A stretch of DNA of 64,000 nt from UBA5976 sp037137575 (GCA_037137575.1 JBAXKB010000002.1:1-64000), one strand, 5' to 3'; numbered from the stretch's first letter, positions 1 through 9,401 are shown. The notes: generated from the sequence alone by a model not told the origin. Numbers and translations are program-made.

Positions 1-32
1 AAGTGGGGCCGAGTAAAAACTCGACCCCACTT
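1..32 (-). terminator. rpoC terminator hairpin
   Basis: Inverted repeat with 13-bp arms (1-13 and 20-32) around a short A/T loop. The single mismatch reads as a U-G wobble on the minus-strand RNA. It lies 14 bp after the rpoC stop. The T-tract expected after the stem would fall outside the window, so only the stem is seen. Confidence 0.7.
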
Positions 33-46
33 AAAAGTATTACTGA

Positions 47-3000
47 TTAGTTATTTGCGCGACCATAATCAAGATCGTCCAAACGAACTGCTTCACCAGT
101 GCCAGAACCGAAGTCAGGCATCTCGTAAGCATCGTAGGAGCTCATGGTTGCATAAACTGCAGCCTTAGCTTCTTCGGTTGGTTCGACCTTAACGTTGCGG
201 TAGCGCGGAAGTCCGGTACCGGCAGGAATCAACTTACCGATGATGACGTTTTCCTTCAGGCCAAGCAACGGATCGCGCTTGCCATTGATTGCAGCGTCAG
301 TAAGAACACGAGTGGTCTCCTGGAACGATGCAGCCGACAACCATGATTCGGTAGCAAGTGATGCCTTGGTGATACCCATCAACTCTGGACGAGCTGAAGC
401 TGACTGGCCCTTGTTCTCAGTAACTAGTTGACGGTTAGCCGTCTCGTAGGCGCTACGTTCAACAAGTTCACCAGTTAGGAACGACGAGTCACCCTGTTCA
501 ACAATGACCACACGCTTTAGCATCTGACGCACGATAACTTCGATGTGCTTATCGTGAATAGATACACCCTGCGAGCGATACACTTCCTGAACTTCGTCGG
601 TGAGGTGGATCTGAACTTGGCGTGGACCGCGAATACGCAGAACTTCCTTCGGATCTGGCTTACCAACTAGAAGCGGCTGACCAGCCTGAACTGTGTCGCC
701 ATCTGCCAGAGTGCGACCATCGCGAGTTCCATCGATTGTCGCCAACTTCGCACGACGTGGCACTGGGTATGACAACTCTTCGTCACCGTTATCTGGGATA
801 ACAATAATCTTGCGAATCTTGTCCGTGTCATCAATGCGGATACGACCAGTTGCTGCGCTGATTGGCGCAACACCCTTAGGCGTACGTGCTTCAAACAACT
901 CGACAACGCGCGGTAGACCGTGTGTGATGTCACCACCATCTGAGGCAGCGCCACCAGTGTGGAAGGTACGCATGGTTAGCTGTGTACCTGGTTCACCGAT
1001 TGACTGAGCGGCGATGATGCCAACGGCTTCACCGATGTCAACAAGTTTGCCAGTTGCAAGTGAGCGACCGTAGCACTTAGCGCAAGTACCGTAACGGCTA
1101 TCGCAGGTAAGTACTGAGCGAACCTTTACTTCCTCAACGCCAGCGGCCACGATTACATCAAGATCTAGAATGCCTAGGTCATCGCCTGCTGCATAAAGTG
1201 TCTTCCCAGCAACAACTACATCTTCAGCTAAGCAACGTGATGCGATCGAGGTATCCAAGTGACTATCGGTAAGGCTCTTAACCAAACCGCGTTCAGATCC
1301 ACAATCGATTTCACGAATGATGACATCCTGTGAAACGTCAACAAGACGACGAGTTAGGTAACCCGAGTCAGCGGTACGAAGCGCGGTATCAGCAAGACCC
1401 TTACGAGCGCCGTGAGTCGAGATGAAGTACTCAAGTACTGACAACCCTTCACGGAAGTTGCTCTTGATTGGGCGAGGAATAATCTCACCCTTCGGGTTAG
1501 CCACAAGGCCACGCATACCGGCGATCTGACGAATCTGAAGCATGTTGCCTCGAGCGCCAGAGTTAACCATCATCCAGACTGGGTTGGTCTCAGGGAAGTT
1601 CGCAGTCATAGCGTCAGCAACCTTGTTAGTGGTGTCTGTCCATACTTCGATAAGTTCCTGACGACGCTCAGAGTCCGCAATCAAACCGCGGTCGTACTGC
1701 TTTTGAATCTTTTCAGCCTTCTCTTCTGCTTCAGCAAGAAGAGCGCCCTTTGACTCTGGAGCCACAACGTCAGCGAATGAGATTGTCACACCTGAACGAG
1801 TTGCCCAGTGGAAGCCAGCATCCTTGAGTGCATCAAGAGTCGCCGCAACCTGAACCTTCGGGTAACGCTCAGCCAAGTCATTTACGATTTCGCCAAGCTT
1901 TGACTTCTTAACTTCAACATTCACGTATGGGTAGTCTTCTGGCAATGCTTCGTTGAACAGTGCGCGACCCAATGTAGTTTCAAGAACGAGAGTATCTCCC
2001 GGTGTCCAACCAGCAGGTGTTTGATCAGCTGGTGGCACAACATCGGTAAAGCGAATCTTTACCTTGCTCTGTAGGCCAACGCCATGCAAATCAAAAGCCA
2101 TAACTGCTTCAGAAACAGAACTGTAGATTTGGCCTTCGCCAATGCCGCCAGTTTGTTCACGAGTAAGGAAGTACAAACCAAGAACCATGTCCTGAGTCGG
2201 TGAAGTAACCGGGCGACCGTTTGCTGGCGACAAAATGTTATTTGTCGAAAGCATCAAGACGCGCGCTTCAGCCTGAGCTTCAGCAGATAGTGGAACGTGC
2301 ACAGCCATCTGGTCGCCGTCGAAGTCAGCGTTGAACGCAGTACATACGAGTGGGTGAATCTGGATTGCCTTGCCTTCGATCAACTGTGGTTCGAAAGCCT
2401 GGATACCCAAACGGTGCAGCGTAGGTGCGCGGTTAAGTAAAACTGGATGTTCAGTAATTACTTCTTCCAAAACATCCCAAACAACTGAACGCTGACGTTC
2501 AACCATGCGCTTTGCACTCTTAATGTTCTGTGCATGATTTAGGTCAACTAGGCGTTTCATAACGAATGGCTTGAAAAGTTCAAGTGCCATCTGCTTTGGC
2601 AAACCACACTGATGCAGTTTGAGCTGTGGACCAACAACGATTACGGAACGACCTGAGTAGTCAACGCGCTTTCCGAGCAAGTTCTGACGGAAACGACCTT
2701 GCTTACCCTTAAGCATGTCTGAAAGTGACTTAAGTGGACGGTTACCCGGACCAGTTACTGGGCGACCACGACGACCGTTATCGAACAACGCATCTACAGA
2801 TTCCTGAAGCATACGCTTTTCGTTGTTAACAATAATTTCAGGAGCGCCAAGATCTAGAAGACGCTTCAAGCGGTTGTTGCGGTTGATAACGCGGCGGTAC
2901 AAATCGTTCAGGTCTGAAGTAGCGAAACGGCCACCATCTAGCTGAACCATTGGACGTAGATCTGGTGGAATAACCGGAACGGCGTCTAGCACCATAGCTG

Positions 3001-3928
3001 CCGGTGAACCACCGGTTGAAAGGAATGCATTGACAACCTTGAGGCGCTTTAGCGCACGTGTCTTCTTTTGACCCTTACCGTGCTGAATTATGTCTTTAAG
3101 CTTTTCTGCTTCAGCAGCAAGATCGAAAGTTTGTAGGCGATGCTGGATTGCAGCTGCGCCCATTCCGCCCTTGAAGTAGCGACCGAAGTTCTCGCGCATT
3201 TCGCGGTAAAGAATTTCGTCACCTTCAAGATCCTGAACCTTTAGTGTGCGGAAGCGATCGAAGACGCGATCTAGGCGATCGATTTCCTGATCAGACTTTT
3301 TGCGAACACCGGCCACTTCACGCTCGCCTGATTCGCGAACTTTACGCTTTACATCAGCCTTCGCGCCTTCAGCTTCTAGCTCGCCAAGATCTTCTTCCAT
3401 CTTCTGCAAACGCTCGTTGATGATTACATCGCGCTTATTGGTTAGGTTCTTCTTCTTTTCGCTTAGTCGTGCTTCCAAAGTTGGCAGATCTTCACGACGA
3501 CCTGCTTCATCAACTTCGGTGATCATGTAAGCGGCGAAGTAGATAACCTTTTCCAAGTCTTTTGGCGCAAGGTCAAGTAGGTAACCAAGACGACTTGGCA
3601 CACCCTTGAAGTACCAAATGTGGGTTACTGGAGCAGCAAGTTCGATGTGACCCATGCGCTCGCGGCGAACCTTTGAGCGAGTTACTTCAACGCCACATCG
3701 TTCACAAACGATGCCCTTGAAACGCACGCGCTTGTACTTACCGCAGTAACATTCCCAGTCGCGAGTTGGACCGAAGATCTTTTCACAGAACAGGCCATCG
3801 CGCTCAGGCTTAAGTGTGCGGTAGTTGATGGTTTCAGGCTTCTTAACCTCACCATGTGACCAAGCTCGGATGTGTTCAGCACCAGCAAGACCAATTCGCA
3901 ATTCGTCGAAGACATTTACGTCTAGCAC
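47..3928 (-). CDS. rpoC: DNA-directed RNA polymerase subunit beta'
   Basis: Largest subunit of RNA polymerase; it forms the active-site cleft together with the beta subunit. The protein is 1293 aa, a usual actinobacterial length. The catalytic NADFDGDQ motif that binds Mg2+ is present about residue 540. An N-terminal zinc cluster (CYCGKYK...CERCGVE) and a second cysteine set (CDSRYGTCAKCYGRS) are visible. The start is GTG at 3926-3928, preceded by a GAGGAAA ribosome binding site. It follows rpoB by 53 bp, so the two are almost certainly one operon, ended by the hairpin at 1-32. Nothing unusual was seen. Confidence 0.98.
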   Translation of the reverse strand: MLDVNVFDELRIGLAGAEHIRAWSHGEVKKPETINYRTLKPERDGLFCEKIFGPTRDWECYCGKYKRVRFKGIVCERCGVEVTRSKVRRERMGHIELAAPVTHIWYFKGVPSRLGYLLDLAPKDLEKVIYFAAYMITEVDEAGRREDLPTLEARLSEKKKNLTNKRDVIINERLQKMEEDLGELEAEGAKADVKRKVRESGEREVAGVRKKSDQEIDRLDRVFDRFRTLKVQDLEGDEILYREMRENFGRYFKGGMGAAAIQHRLQTFDLAAEAEKLKDIIQHGKGQKKTRALKRLKVVNAFLSTGGSPAAMVLDAVPVIPPDLRPMVQLDGGRFATSDLNDLYRRVINRNNRLKRLLDLGAPEIIVNNEKRMLQESVDALFDNGRRGRPVTGPGNRPLKSLSDMLKGKQGRFRQNLLGKRVDYSGRSVIVVGPQLKLHQCGLPKQMALELFKPFVMKRLVDLNHAQNIKSAKRMVERQRSVVWDVLEEVITEHPVLLNRAPTLHRLGIQAFEPQLIEGKAIQIHPLVCTAFNADFDGDQMAVHVPLSAEAQAEARVLMLSTNNILSPANGRPVTSPTQDMVLGLYFLTREQTGGIGEGQIYSSVSEAVMAFDLHGVGLQSKVKIRFTDVVPPADQTPAGWTPGDTLVLETTLGRALFNEALPEDYPYVNVEVKKSKLGEIVNDLAERYPKVQVAATLDALKDAGFHWATRSGVTISFADVVAPESKGALLAEAEEKAEKIQKQYDRGLIADSERRQELIEVWTDTTNKVADAMTANFPETNPVWMMVNSGARGNMLQIRQIAGMRGLVANPKGEIIPRPIKSNFREGLSVLEYFISTHGARKGLADTALRTADSGYLTRRLVDVSQDVIIREIDCGSERGLVKSLTDSHLDTSIASRCLAEDVVVAGKTLYAAGDDLGILDLDVIVAAGVEEVKVRSVLTCDSRYGTCAKCYGRSLATGKLVDIGEAVGIIAAQSIGEPGTQLTMRTFHTGGAASDGGDITHGLPRVVELFEARTPKGVAPISAATGRIRIDDTDKIRKIIVIPDNGDEELSYPVPRRAKLATIDGTRDGRTLADGDTVQAGQPLLVGKPDPKEVLRIRGPRQVQIHLTDEVQEVYRSQGVSIHDKHIEVIVRQMLKRVVIVEQGDSSFLTGELVERSAYETANRQLVTENKGQSASARPELMGITKASLATESWLSAASFQETTRVLTDAAINGKRDPLLGLKENVIIGKLIPAGTGLPRYRNVKVEPTEEAKAAVYATMSSYDAYEMPDFGSGTGEAVRLDDLDYGRANN

Positions 3929-3981
3929 TTTGTTTCCTCTATTTCTTTTAAAACTTTTTGGGACGGATACTTAAGCGAAGA

Positions 3982-6900
3982 TTAGATTTCTTCGACGCTG
4001 AGTGCCTCGCGGCGCGACAGATCGATACCTAGTTCTTCAGCAGTGCGGAAGACTTCTTCAGCGGTGTCGCGCAATTCGATTGCTTGACCATCGCTTGAAA
4101 GTACTTCGACGTTGAGACATAGTGACTGCATTTCTTTGATAAGCACCTTGAATGACTCTGGGATGCCTGGCTCAGGAATGTTTTCACCCTTAACAATTGC
4201 CTCGTATACCCGAACACGACCAAGTACATCGTCAGACTTGATGGTTAGGAGTTCCTGAAGTGCGTATGAAGCACCGTATGCCTCAAGCGCCCAAACTTCC
4301 ATTTCACCAAAGCGCTGACCACCGAACTGTGCTTTACCACCGAGCGGCTGTTGCGTGATCATTGAGTAAGGACCGGTTGAACGTGCGTGGATCTTGTCGT
4401 CTACCAAGTGGAGAAGTTTCAAGATGTATGCGTAGCCAACTGAAATCTCGCCTGGGAATGGCTCACCGGAACGGCCGTCGAACAATTTAGCCTTTCCGTT
4501 TTCGCCAACCAAAGTTAGACCTTCACGAGTTTTCAAAGTTGATGACAACAAGCCGGTGATTTCTTCTTCGCGAGCACCATCGAAAACTGGAGTAGCAAGA
4601 TTTGTGCGTGGCGGAATCGACTTGTGGCCGGACTTAATCAAATGCTCTGCCCAAGCAGGCTCGCCTTCGATTTCCCAACCCTGTGACGCAATCCAGCCAA
4701 GGTGCAATTCAAGAATCTGACCAATGTTCATACGACCAGGAACACCAAGTGGGTTCAAGATCACATCAACAGGGGTTCCATCTTCCAAAAATGGCATATC
4801 TTCCGGTGGAAGAATCTTGGCAATAACACCCTTGTTACCGTGACGGCCAGCAAGTTTGTCACCTGCCGTGATTTTGCGCTTCTGCGCGATGTAGACACGA
4901 ACCATCTGGTTAACACCAGGAGCTAGTTCGTCACCGTCTTCAGATGAGAAGACCTGAACGCCAATAACTTTTCCGGATTCACCATGTGGCACCTTAAGTG
5001 AGGTGTCGCGAACTTCACGCGCTTTCTCGCCGAAGATAGCACGAAGTAAACGCTCTTCTGGAGTTAGTTCGGTTTCACCCTTAGGAGTTACCTTGCCAAC
5101 AAGAAGATCGCCTGGCACAACATCGGCGCCAACGCGGATGATGCCACGCTCGTCGAGATCGGCTAGAACTTCATCTGAAAGATTCGGAAGATCACGAGTA
5201 ATTTCTTCTGGACCAAGCTTGGTATCGCGAGCATCGATTTCATGCTTTTCGATGTGGATCGATGAAAGAACATCGTCTTGTACCAAACGCTGATTCAAAA
5301 TGATCGCGTCTTCGTAGTTGTGACCTTCCCATGGCATGAATGCCACGAGTAGGTTACGACCAAGAGCCATTTCACCGTTGTCAGTACTTGGACCGTCAGC
5401 CAGAATTTGACCATCTTCAACACGGTCACCTTCGTTAACGATTGGCTTCTGGTTGTAGCAAGTGCCCTGGTTTGACCGGCTGAACTTACGAAGTGCGTAA
5501 GTAACATGCTTGCCAGCATCTTCTTCAACCGAGATTGAGTCAGCTGAGACTTCAGTGATGACGCCGCTACCAGTTGCAACGATTACATCGCCAGCATCTT
5601 TAGCTGCGCGGTATTCCATGCCGGTACCAACGAATGGTGATTCAGCGCGAAGTAACGGCACAGCCTGACGCTGCATGTTGGCACCCATGAGTGCGCGGTT
5701 TGCATCGTCGTGCTCAAGGAACGGAATCATTGCTGTTGCAACAGAAACCATCTGACGTGGTGAAACGTCCATGAAGTCAACTTCGTCGCCAGTTACGTAA
5801 TCGACTTCGCCGCCCTTTGTGCGAACCAGCACGCGCTGATCCTGGAAGGTGTTGTCTTCATTAAGTAGCGAGTTAGCCTGCGCGATAACGTGCAAGTCTT
5901 CTTCGTCGGCAGTTAAGTACTCAATCTTGTCGGTGACTTTACCCTTTGAAACCTTGCGGTAAGGAGTCTCGACGAAACCGAATGCGTTGATGCGAGCGAA
6001 TGTTGAAAGCGCGCCGATAAGACCAATGTTTGGACCTTCAGGAGTTTCAATCGGACACATACGACCGTAGTGCGATGGGTGAACGTCGCGGACTTCGAAG
6101 CCTGCGCGCTCACGAGACAAACCACCGGGACCAAGCGCTGACAAACGACGCTTGTGGGTAAGGCCTGAAAGTGGGTTGGTCTGATCCATGAACTGTGACA
6201 ACTGTGAAGTTCCGAAGAACTCCTTGATTGCTGCAATGACTGGACGAGTGTTGATCAAGGTAAGCGGAGTAATCGCTTCTGGATCCTGAGTAGTCATGCG
6301 TTCGCGAACTACGCGCTCCATACGAGAAAGACCGGTACGAATCTGATTCTGGATTAGTTCGCCAACGGTACGCAGACGACGGTTACCAAAGTGATCGATG
6401 TCATCAACTTCAACACGAGTTGTGCCACGCTCTGACTGGAATTCAGTTTCGCCTGCATGCAAACGCACCAAGTATTCGATAGTTGCAAGAATGTCGCTTA
6501 CTTCAAGAACGGTCTTGGTTGGATCTGTGGTTAGACCAAGCTTCTTATTGACCTTGTAACGACCGACCTTTGCCATGTCGTAACGCTTTGGATTGAAGTA
6601 GAAGTTGTTTAGCAAACTACGTGATGCTTCAACGGTTGGTGGTTCACCTGGACGCAGCTTGCGGTAAATATCGAGCAACGCTTCATCTTGTGTAACGGTT
6701 GTGTCTTTGTCCAAGGTGCTCATCATTGATTCGTAAGCACCGAACTGGGTGCGAATGTCTTCGTTGGTTAGACCAAGTGACTTTAGGAAGGTAGTTACGT
6801 GCTGCTTACGCTTGCGATCGATACGGACTGAAACGATGTCCTTTTTATCGATTTCAAATTCAAGCCAAGCGCCACGGCTAGGAATAATTTTTGTGGTGAA

Positions 6901-7446
6901 AACATCTTTGTCAGAAGACTTGTCGATTGAACTTTCAAAGTAAACACCAGGTGAGCGAACAAGCTGCGAAACAACTACGCGCTCGGTGCCGTTGATTATG
7001 AAAGTGCCCATCTTGGTCATAAGTGGGAAGTCGCCCATGAATACGGTCTGGCTCTTGATTTCGCCAGTCTCGTTGTTCATGAATTCTGCATTCACATACA
7101 GTGGCTGCGAGTAAGTAATGTCTTTATCGCGACATTCATCTTCGGTGTACTTCGGATCATCAAAGCCAGGCTCGGTGAAGGTCAACGACATCTGGCCGTT
7201 GTAATCCTCGATTGGGCTGATTTCAGAAAATACATCTTCAAGACCAGGGGTCTGCGGAATTTCGCTGTTGCCGGATTCAAGTGCAGCAGCCACGCGGGCT
7301 TTCCACACATCGTTTCCAAGTAACCAATCGAATGATTCCATCTGAAGCGCTAAAAGATTTGGAGCTTCTAGAGGCTCACGAATCTTTGCGAATGAGACCC
7401 TCTTTGGGCCAGTGGAACTGCGGGAAGTTGAGCGCGAGGATGCCAA
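3982..7446 (-). CDS. rpoB: DNA-directed RNA polymerase subunit beta
   Basis: Second-largest RNA polymerase subunit, 1154 aa. The rifampicin-binding region (SQLSQFMDQ, THKRRLSALGPGG) has the sensitive-type residues D, H and S at the classical resistance positions, so rifampicin susceptibility is expected. The start is a rare TTG (7444-7446) with a strong GGAAGGA site just upstream and no better in-frame ATG nearby. It is the first gene of rpoBC. The rplL terminator and a separate promoter lie upstream, so it appears uncoupled from rplJL. Confidence 0.98.
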   Translation of the reverse strand: MASSRSTSRSSTGPKRVSFAKIREPLEAPNLLALQMESFDWLLGNDVWKARVAAALESGNSEIPQTPGLEDVFSEISPIEDYNGQMSLTFTEPGFDDPKYTEDECRDKDITYSQPLYVNAEFMNNETGEIKSQTVFMGDFPLMTKMGTFIINGTERVVVSQLVRSPGVYFESSIDKSSDKDVFTTKIIPSRGAWLEFEIDKKDIVSVRIDRKRKQHVTTFLKSLGLTNEDIRTQFGAYESMMSTLDKDTTVTQDEALLDIYRKLRPGEPPTVEASRSLLNNFYFNPKRYDMAKVGRYKVNKKLGLTTDPTKTVLEVSDILATIEYLVRLHAGETEFQSERGTTRVEVDDIDHFGNRRLRTVGELIQNQIRTGLSRMERVVRERMTTQDPEAITPLTLINTRPVIAAIKEFFGTSQLSQFMDQTNPLSGLTHKRRLSALGPGGLSRERAGFEVRDVHPSHYGRMCPIETPEGPNIGLIGALSTFARINAFGFVETPYRKVSKGKVTDKIEYLTADEEDLHVIAQANSLLNEDNTFQDQRVLVRTKGGEVDYVTGDEVDFMDVSPRQMVSVATAMIPFLEHDDANRALMGANMQRQAVPLLRAESPFVGTGMEYRAAKDAGDVIVATGSGVITEVSADSISVEEDAGKHVTYALRKFSRSNQGTCYNQKPIVNEGDRVEDGQILADGPSTDNGEMALGRNLLVAFMPWEGHNYEDAIILNQRLVQDDVLSSIHIEKHEIDARDTKLGPEEITRDLPNLSDEVLADLDERGIIRVGADVVPGDLLVGKVTPKGETELTPEERLLRAIFGEKAREVRDTSLKVPHGESGKVIGVQVFSSEDGDELAPGVNQMVRVYIAQKRKITAGDKLAGRHGNKGVIAKILPPEDMPFLEDGTPVDVILNPLGVPGRMNIGQILELHLGWIASQGWEIEGEPAWAEHLIKSGHKSIPPRTNLATPVFDGAREEEITGLLSSTLKTREGLTLVGENGKAKLFDGRSGEPFPGEISVGYAYILKLLHLVDDKIHARSTGPYSMITQQPLGGKAQFGGQRFGEMEVWALEAYGASYALQELLTIKSDDVLGRVRVYEAIVKGENIPEPGIPESFKVLIKEMQSLCLNVEVLSSDGQAIELRDTAEEVFRTAEELGIDLSRREALSVEEI

Positions 7447-7830
7447 GGGTGTTCCTTCCGAACTGCTAGTGAAGCCATAACAAAGTAGACATAGTCAAAT
7501 GCACAAAGGCACAAGATTAGTCTGTTTTGGGGTATGGCGAAGTTACAGCATACCTAGAGGCGGTTGCCGCTGTCCAATGCAGGGAGTTTTTTGCGAAAAA
7601 CCCTCGATTTTTCGGGCTTTTTCCCTGTGCTGGACAGCTGATCCAGGTGAAAAGGCCGATTATCATCGGTTTTGCGCAATTCCCGCGTGAGCGTTACCTA
7701 CAATTCGGGCTAAAAACCCTTATTTTGCAGTGCTCGATGGGTCTTGCAGTTATCTTGCTTGCTCATCGTTGCCTACTTTCGGGCATCCGTCAAGCACCTA
7801 GGCAAGAAATGTTGAGAAGTGGGCACAAAA
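7447..7830 (-). other. rpoB upstream region and 5' leader
   Basis: Stretch without a convincing gene between rpoB and the rplL terminator. It holds the putative rpoB promoter at 7547-7576. Upstream of that are several A/T-rich short hairpins, for example CCGAT-TATC-ATCGG at 7656-7669 and ctgga/tccag arms at 7630-7646. The plus-strand open frames here have no ribosome binding site or recognisable product and are probably chance. Confidence 0.5.
7547..7576 (-). promoter_or_regulatory. putative rpoB promoter
   Basis: On the minus strand a -35 box TGGACA (7571-7576) is separated by 18 bp from a -10 box TATGCT (7547-7552). This predicts a transcript start near 7540 and a leader of about 95 nt before the TTG start of rpoB. 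The spacer contains a small GCGG/CCGC inverted repeat. Assigned from consensus similarity only. Confidence 0.5.
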
Positions 7831-7866
7831 AAGTGTGGGCAGATCCAATTGGATCTGCCCACACTT
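7827..7866 (-). terminator. rplL terminator, perfect palindrome
   Basis: A perfect 36-bp palindrome (7831-7866) lies 14 bp beyond the rplL stop. On the minus strand it is followed by six T residues (7827-7832 on plus are A). This is a textbook intrinsic terminator and should separate rplJL from rpoBC transcription. Confidence 0.9.
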
Positions 7867-7879
7867 AAAAGTAAATAAA

Positions 7880-8266
7880 TTACTTAAGGGTTACCGTTGC
7901 GCCTGCGCCTTCAAGAGATGCCTTGGCTGCCTCAGCGGCATCCTTTTTGACCTTCTCAAGTACTGGCTGTGGTGCGGCTTCAACTAGGTCCTTTGCTTCT
8001 TTCAAACCTAGGTTTGTTAGAGCGCGAACTTCCTTGATAACGGCAATCTTCTGTGCGCCGCCATTTTCAAGGATGACATCGAATTCATCCTGTTCAGCAG
8101 CAGCAGCGCCATCGCCGCCACCGGCTGCAGGCGCAGCAGCGACAGCAACAGGTGCTGCAGCGGTTACGCCGAAGACTTCTTCGAACTGTGAAACAAATTC
8201 TGACAACTCAATGAGAGTCAGTTCTTTAAAGGCATCGATTAAATCGTCGGTGCTGAGCTTAGCCAT
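7880..8266 (-). CDS. rplL: 50S ribosomal protein L7/L12
   Basis: Stalk protein that recruits translation GTPases to the ribosome. The 128-aa protein has the N-terminal dimerisation helix region, an Ala/Gly-rich hinge about residues 40-55, and the conserved C-terminal domain with the KIAVIKEVR and GLKEAKDLVE motifs. ATG start at 8264-8266 with a GGAAGGA site. It lies downstream of rplJ with a 51-bp gap holding a hairpin, and is closed by the palindromic terminator. Confidence 0.98.
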   Translation of the reverse strand: MAKLSTDDLIDAFKELTLIELSEFVSQFEEVFGVTAAAPVAVAAAPAAGGGDGAAAAEQDEFDVILENGGAQKIAVIKEVRALTNLGLKEAKDLVEAAPQPVLEKVKKDAAEAAKASLEGAGATVTLK

Positions 8267-8286
8267 GATGGCTTCCTTCCAGTCGG

Positions 8287-8324
8287 GGGCTAGTAGGCCC
8301 TTTGTTAGTTGAGGGGCCTAGCCC
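8287..8324 (-). promoter_or_regulatory. rplJ-rplL intercistronic hairpin
   Basis: Arms 8287-8293 (gggctag) and 8318-8324 (ctagccc) are perfectly complementary, with a further GCCC/GGGC pairing inside. The stem includes the rplJ stop codon and ends about 20 nt before the rplL ribosome binding site. It could help set the L10:L12 ratio or stabilise the rplL message. The role is inferred; there is no T-tract, so it is not a terminator. Confidence 0.4.
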
Positions 8325-9064
8325 TCGGTCGTTTCTGCTTCAGCGGGCGCTTCAGCACTTTCTTCTGTTGCAACTTCGGCTACTACCTCATCGGCAGGTG
8401 CTTCAGTTGCGTCCGTTGTTACCTCAGCGGGTGCTTCGGCAACTGTTTCTGTCTCAACGGGTGCTGAGGCAGATTCAACGTTTTCGGTAGCTACATCAGA
8501 TGCAGCTGGTTCGCTTGAATCAGCAGGTGCGCTTGCAACTGCTGGTGTTTCTGTTTCGACCTTGGCGCGCAGTGCGTCGACGGTACGAACAACCTGAGAT
8601 AGCGGAGCCTGGAACAATGCAGCAGCTTTCGCCAATGCAGCATTCGCAGCGCCAGCCACCTTGGACAACAGAACTTCACGTGATTCAAGTTTGGCTAGCT
8701 TCTTGATATCGTCGGCAGTTAGGAATTTTCCATCCAAAATGCCGCCCTTGATAACAAGTAGCGGGTTTTGTTTAGCGAAGGTGTCTAAGCCTTTGGCAGC
8801 AGCTACTGGGTCGCCTTTAATAAAAGCAATTGCAGTTGGGCCAACGAGTAAATCGTCGAAACCAACAACTCCAGCATCTTTTGCCGCAATCTTTGACAAT
8901 GTGTTCTTCACAACGGCGTATGTGGTGTCAGATCCAAGAGAACGACGAAGTTCCTTTAGTTGACCCACAGTTAAACCGCGGTACTCGGTCAACACTGCAG
9001 CAGATGAAGCACGGAATTCTTCCGTGATTTCTGCAACTGCAGCGGCCTTGTCAGCGCGTGCCAT
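8318..9064 (-). CDS. rplJ: 50S ribosomal protein L10 with long acidic tail
   Basis: Stalk base protein that binds 23S rRNA and carries L7/L12 dimers. The ATG at 9062-9064 is chosen because an AAGGAG site precedes it and the sequence from MARADKAA matches the family start; an upstream in-frame extension crosses the attenuator hairpin. The product is 248 aa against about 170-180 normally. The L10 core ends near residue 170, followed by about 78 residues rich in Ala, Glu, Thr, Val and Pro with almost no basic residues. The tail begins right after the helices that bind L7/L12. Confidence 0.96.
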   Translation of the reverse strand: MARADKAAAVAEITEEFRASSAAVLTEYRGLTVGQLKELRRSLGSDTTYAVVKNTLSKIAAKDAGVVGFDDLLVGPTAIAFIKGDPVAAAKGLDTFAKQNPLLVIKGGILDGKFLTADDIKKLAKLESREVLLSKVAGAANAALAKAAALFQAPLSQVVRTVDALRAKVETETPAVASAPADSSEPAASDVATENVESASAPVETETVAEAPAEVTTDATEAPADEVVAEVATEESAEAPAEAETTEG

Positions 9065-9094
9065 GATGCTCCTTGAATGTCGTGGCACCACAAT

Positions 9095-9124
9095 AAAAAA
9101 AGCCCCGCGCAAGTAAGGCGGGGC
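9095..9124 (-). terminator. attenuator hairpin before rplJ
   Basis: Arms 9102-9108 (gccccgc) and 9118-9124 (gcggggc) are followed on the minus strand by seven T residues (9095-9101). It sits 30 bp upstream of the rplJ start and downstream of the L10-type leader. It therefore looks like a regulated, premature terminator rather than the end of an operon. Confidence 0.75.
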
Positions 9125-9242
9125 AACACGCTAAAAGCGTTTCGCTCAATCTGACCTGCGCTGGCGCTCCAGTTGTGGAGCCTTAGCCTCAAGGTTCTTG
9201 GTTTCCCAAGTTCCCTTGATGACCGGCGGTCTTCGGTTTGTT
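9125..9242 (-). ncRNA. ribosomal protein L10 leader RNA
   Basis: The minus-strand RNA between the predicted start near 9242 and the attenuator contains AAGACCGCCGGUC, paired segments around GGGAACUUGGGAAACCAAG, and AGCGCAGGUCAGAUUGAG. These resemble the L10-binding leaders that control rplJL in many bacteria. Binding of the L10(L12)4 complex would be expected to favour the attenuator at 9095-9124. Recognised by eye, not by a covariance search. Confidence 0.65.
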
Positions 9243-9248
9243 AATAGA

Positions 9249-9278
9249 ACTTTAGGGGGTTCGGGGGTAGCGAGTCAA
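9249..9278 (-). promoter_or_regulatory. putative rplJL promoter
   Basis: Minus-strand -35 TTGACT (9273-9278), 18-bp spacer, -10 TAAAGT (9249-9254). The predicted start near 9242 coincides with the beginning of the L10-type leader, which supports the call. The remaining bases up to the plus-strand cassette at 9437 hold only that cassette's own promoter. Confidence 0.6.
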
Positions 9279-9401
9279 AACGGCGAAGAAATAACCTGCT
9301 ATTCGAACCTTTAAACTGAGGTTTCTTCTGGATTTCATAAAAATACGCGAGTACAACACAAAATCCACAGGCAAAATCTATTGACATTCCTTTGTCTGAC
9401 G

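Noticed and set aside
7499..7868. Plus-strand open frames of 60-113 codons between rpoB and rplL
   Set aside because: They run through the rpoB promoter and the rplL terminator palindrome, have no ribosome binding site and no recognisable family pattern.
8318..8560. Repeated GCTTCAGC/GCAACTTCGGC-like units as a possible tandem repeat or mobile element
   Set aside because: They simply encode the Ala/Glu-rich tail of L10 in frame; no element boundaries.
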